This document shows positions 43,046 to 45,470 of a stretch of 45,470 nt of DNA, in pieces; the first letter of the stretch is position 1; each line of letters opens with the position of its first letter. This stretch comes from Trachelipus rathkii (taxonomy: Eukaryota; Arthropoda; Malacostraca; Isopoda; Trachelipodidae): contig JABUQX010028188.1 of NCBI GenBank assembly GCA_015478945.1, positions 35,001 to 80,470 on the forward strand. The letters run 5' to 3'. Under the pieces are notes generated by a model. It was not told the origin of the DNA and did not search any database. It worked only from the letters and a program-made list of their open reading frames with translations. The position numbers were made by a program, and so were the translations under genes.

Positions 43046-43679
43046 CAATAGAGATGAAGTTAAATTAAGTTAAGGAATAAGTAATATATTGTGTCTCTCT
43101 AATAGACGGTAAATTAACACACAGTAGTGTTACTTTAATTGGTGTCTATAACCCTCTATTTTTGCTTCTTCTTCATAGTATGATCACTTACTTGCTTGGG
43201 TTTTGTGATAGGTCAATCCAGCACTTGACCTGCGAGAGTATGTTCTATCCGCGATCTAACTAAATTTTAACTAACCTATTTCATAGTGAGAGTGTACTTT
43301 AATTCAACAAAGATATATTTGGAGAGAATACCAAATATTGATCTTATGAATTAATTAGATTTCATCACGATGTATAAGCTCTTTTTAGCATATAAATTCC
43401 CAAAAAGATATAAATATGATATTTTGCGCTTGCACGAATGCATATTTAAGATATATCTTATAGTTTCATAAATACCTTGGTAAAGCGGCGTCCGAGGGAT
43501 CTAGGCTGAGCACATGTATATTTATTATTATTTTTTTACTCAAGGGTATTCGTTATATGATAAGTCCTCATCATGGATGAAGTAGCTCGTTAAAATCTTC
43601 TTAGGATCTATATATTGGATATGTATATATATAGATATGCTCACTCACTTAATAATATAAATTCACTAAAGTTCTAAAT
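43046..43679. other. Unassigned AT-rich DNA
   Basis: Nothing recognised. Confidence 0.5.
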
Positions 43680-43935
43680 TCATATATTATATAATATAAA
43701 TATTATTTAATATATATAATATATATATATATTAATATATATATATTATATATATTACTATTAATATATATATATTATATATAATATATATATAATATAT
43801 TATTAATATTAATAATATACTAATTAATAATTATTAATATATAATATATATATATTAATATATTATATATTAAATATATATTATTAAATATTAATATATA
43901 TAATATATTATATATATATTTACATATATAAAATA
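43680..43935. repeat. AT microsatellite with TTAATA variants
   Basis: Nearly pure A/T, mixing TA with ATTAATAT units. Confidence 0.85.
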
Positions 43936-45470
43936 TGCAGCATCACAGAATAGTATGCCATGAGCATTATGTAAACTTATAGATAAAACTAATAAATTAC
44001 ATAACAGGAAAATAAATAATAACAATTTATTATTTATTTCATGATACAATAAGTCAATTTTTATACATCGATATATGAGAAACTTAAAAAAATAAAAATT
44101 ATTTTAATTATCATTAATTATTTATTTTAAAATAATATTAATAACACCTTAAAATATAAATATTATAGCTATAAATATATTAGATTATATCTATTAAATG
44201 ACGAGTTTTATATATTTCGAATAGTTGTATAAAAAAGATGAATGAGATAATAATCTTTTTATTTTTTTTTACTTTTTTGGCTGCATAATATTTAATATTT
44301 TATATACCTTATATAAACAATAAATAATTACGCAATTTGATACAGTATTAAGAAAAATTATTAATATAAATATAAAAAGTTAATATATTTTATTATATAT
44401 ATTTATTACTTAAATTCTATCACTACTGAGCTAGTATACGTTATAATTATTTGGCAGCGCCAAAGATTATGAAGATCGGAGTATCTCGGGAATATATTTT
44501 TCTGTTAAATTTATGCAAAACAAATTACTGACACCCCGCAAAAACAAGTAGAGATTTATTACTGTTATGGATCGGAGCAAGTATAATATCCATGAAGGTA
44601 GGTTCGAAAATTTACACTTAGCACTATCGTGGGTGGTGTTTCTCATATGTATGTAAGGTGTGTCGGTCTACCAACGGGAATAAGTGAGTTGTATGAGCGA
44701 TGACATTCGAAAGTAATTCATTTGGAAAAATGTGTGGGATTTATTGGTTACCTTTGCTTTCTCTTTCTAGAGGCATCAGAATAATACCATGTGAGAATAT
44801 GATAAGTAGACCAATCAGGGTAGTGCTTATATTGGGAAAAATAGCTCATCTAGCGAGTACATCATGATAGACATTTTCCTTTGAAAAATACAGGAAATAA
44901 AACGTATTGAGAAATTCTATACGTACTAATATATATAACATAAGAAAGTACTTATATACACACACTATTAACAGAAATATAATATAATACGATTTTGTAA
45001 AATAAATAATAGACTTGATATTATTATATTATTTAATTATTATTTAATTATTTAATATTTATTAATTTAATTATTATTTAATTATTTATTTTATATTAAT
45101 TATTAATATTAATTATTAGATATTATATAATTTATTATTATTATTATATATTAATTAATTTATTATTTATATACTTAATATTGAATATATAATAATTTAT
45201 ATATCTATAAAGAAAGCGTTTTCTTCCGCCTTATGAAAGAAAATTAAGTTGAAGAAAATAATATTATTAAAAAGAAATATATGCTTTTATTTTAATATCA
45301 AAATTCGAAACGCAAAAGCTAAAAGCCATATATATTACAAAATATTCATTCGCTTACCAAAAAAATATTAGAATTTTCCTAGTTTTCAATCTGTTTTGTT
45401 TTATTACATTGAATCTAAACATAATTTCAGATCTATTTATTTAGTGATATTATTTCGAACCACTTTTGAA
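43936..45470. other. AT-rich right edge, no gene
   Basis: Highly AT-rich, with ATTA/TTTA-type repeats at 45005-45205. No open frame or element recognised. Confidence 0.5.

Overview
The window is a repeat-dense, AT-rich stretch of animal nuclear DNA. I see no cellular gene, tRNA, rRNA or CRISPR array. The long (TA)n and (TTA)n microsatellites, the mix of APE-endonuclease non-LTR retrotransposons and long-LTR Gypsy-like elements, and the lack of any prokaryotic gene layout suggest an invertebrate. A decapod crustacean or similar arthropod is my guess from general familiarity with these families and is not demonstrated.

Layout. 1-2667 (minus strand): decayed non-LTR retrotransposon (endonuclease, linker, reverse transcriptase), running off the left edge. 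3177-4012: tandem duplication with a 444-bp unit, then (TA)n. 4105-14538 (plus): Element 1, a 10.4-kb LTR retrotransposon with long open frames. 14539-15300: AT-rich DNA. 15780-17390 (plus): second, unrelated decayed non-LTR reverse transcriptase. 18915 to about 30366 (plus): Element 2, an older decayed relative of Element 1 with gag, protease, RT and RNase H remnants between long LTRs. 30750-31500: decayed ORF1-like SGNH-hydrolase domain. 31750-34910: microsatellites, a small GC-rich hairpin island and unassigned DNA. 34950-35400 (plus): C-terminal and 3' fragment of a non-LTR element of the same broad type as the one at 1-2667. 36155-38200: Element 3, a small LTR element with no coding capacity. 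38664-39020: a long imperfect palindrome (MITE-like). The rest, to 45470, is AT-rich and shows only a weak tRNA-like SINE candidate.

The main point of interest is Element 1. Its frames are intact: gag N-terminal part, gag capsid plus four zinc knuckles, then a protein of about 940 residues. That protein has an aspartic protease joined directly to a complete integrase (HHCC, D-D-35-E, GPY/F-like region) with no reverse transcriptase or RNase H between them. The integrase is followed by an unusual tail of about 340 residues. Its decayed neighbour Element 2 has recognisable RT and RNase H, an identical 18-nt primer-binding site, a similar polypurine/LTR junction and related gag. The simplest inference is that Element 1 is a non-autonomous but coding-competent derivative that would need RT/RNase H supplied in trans by an Element 2-like relative. 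Other unusual points are an apparent +1 then -1 frame order across gag-pro-int, a spacer of about 22 nt between LTR end and primer-binding site in all three LTR elements, and arrays of short hairpins in the LTR.
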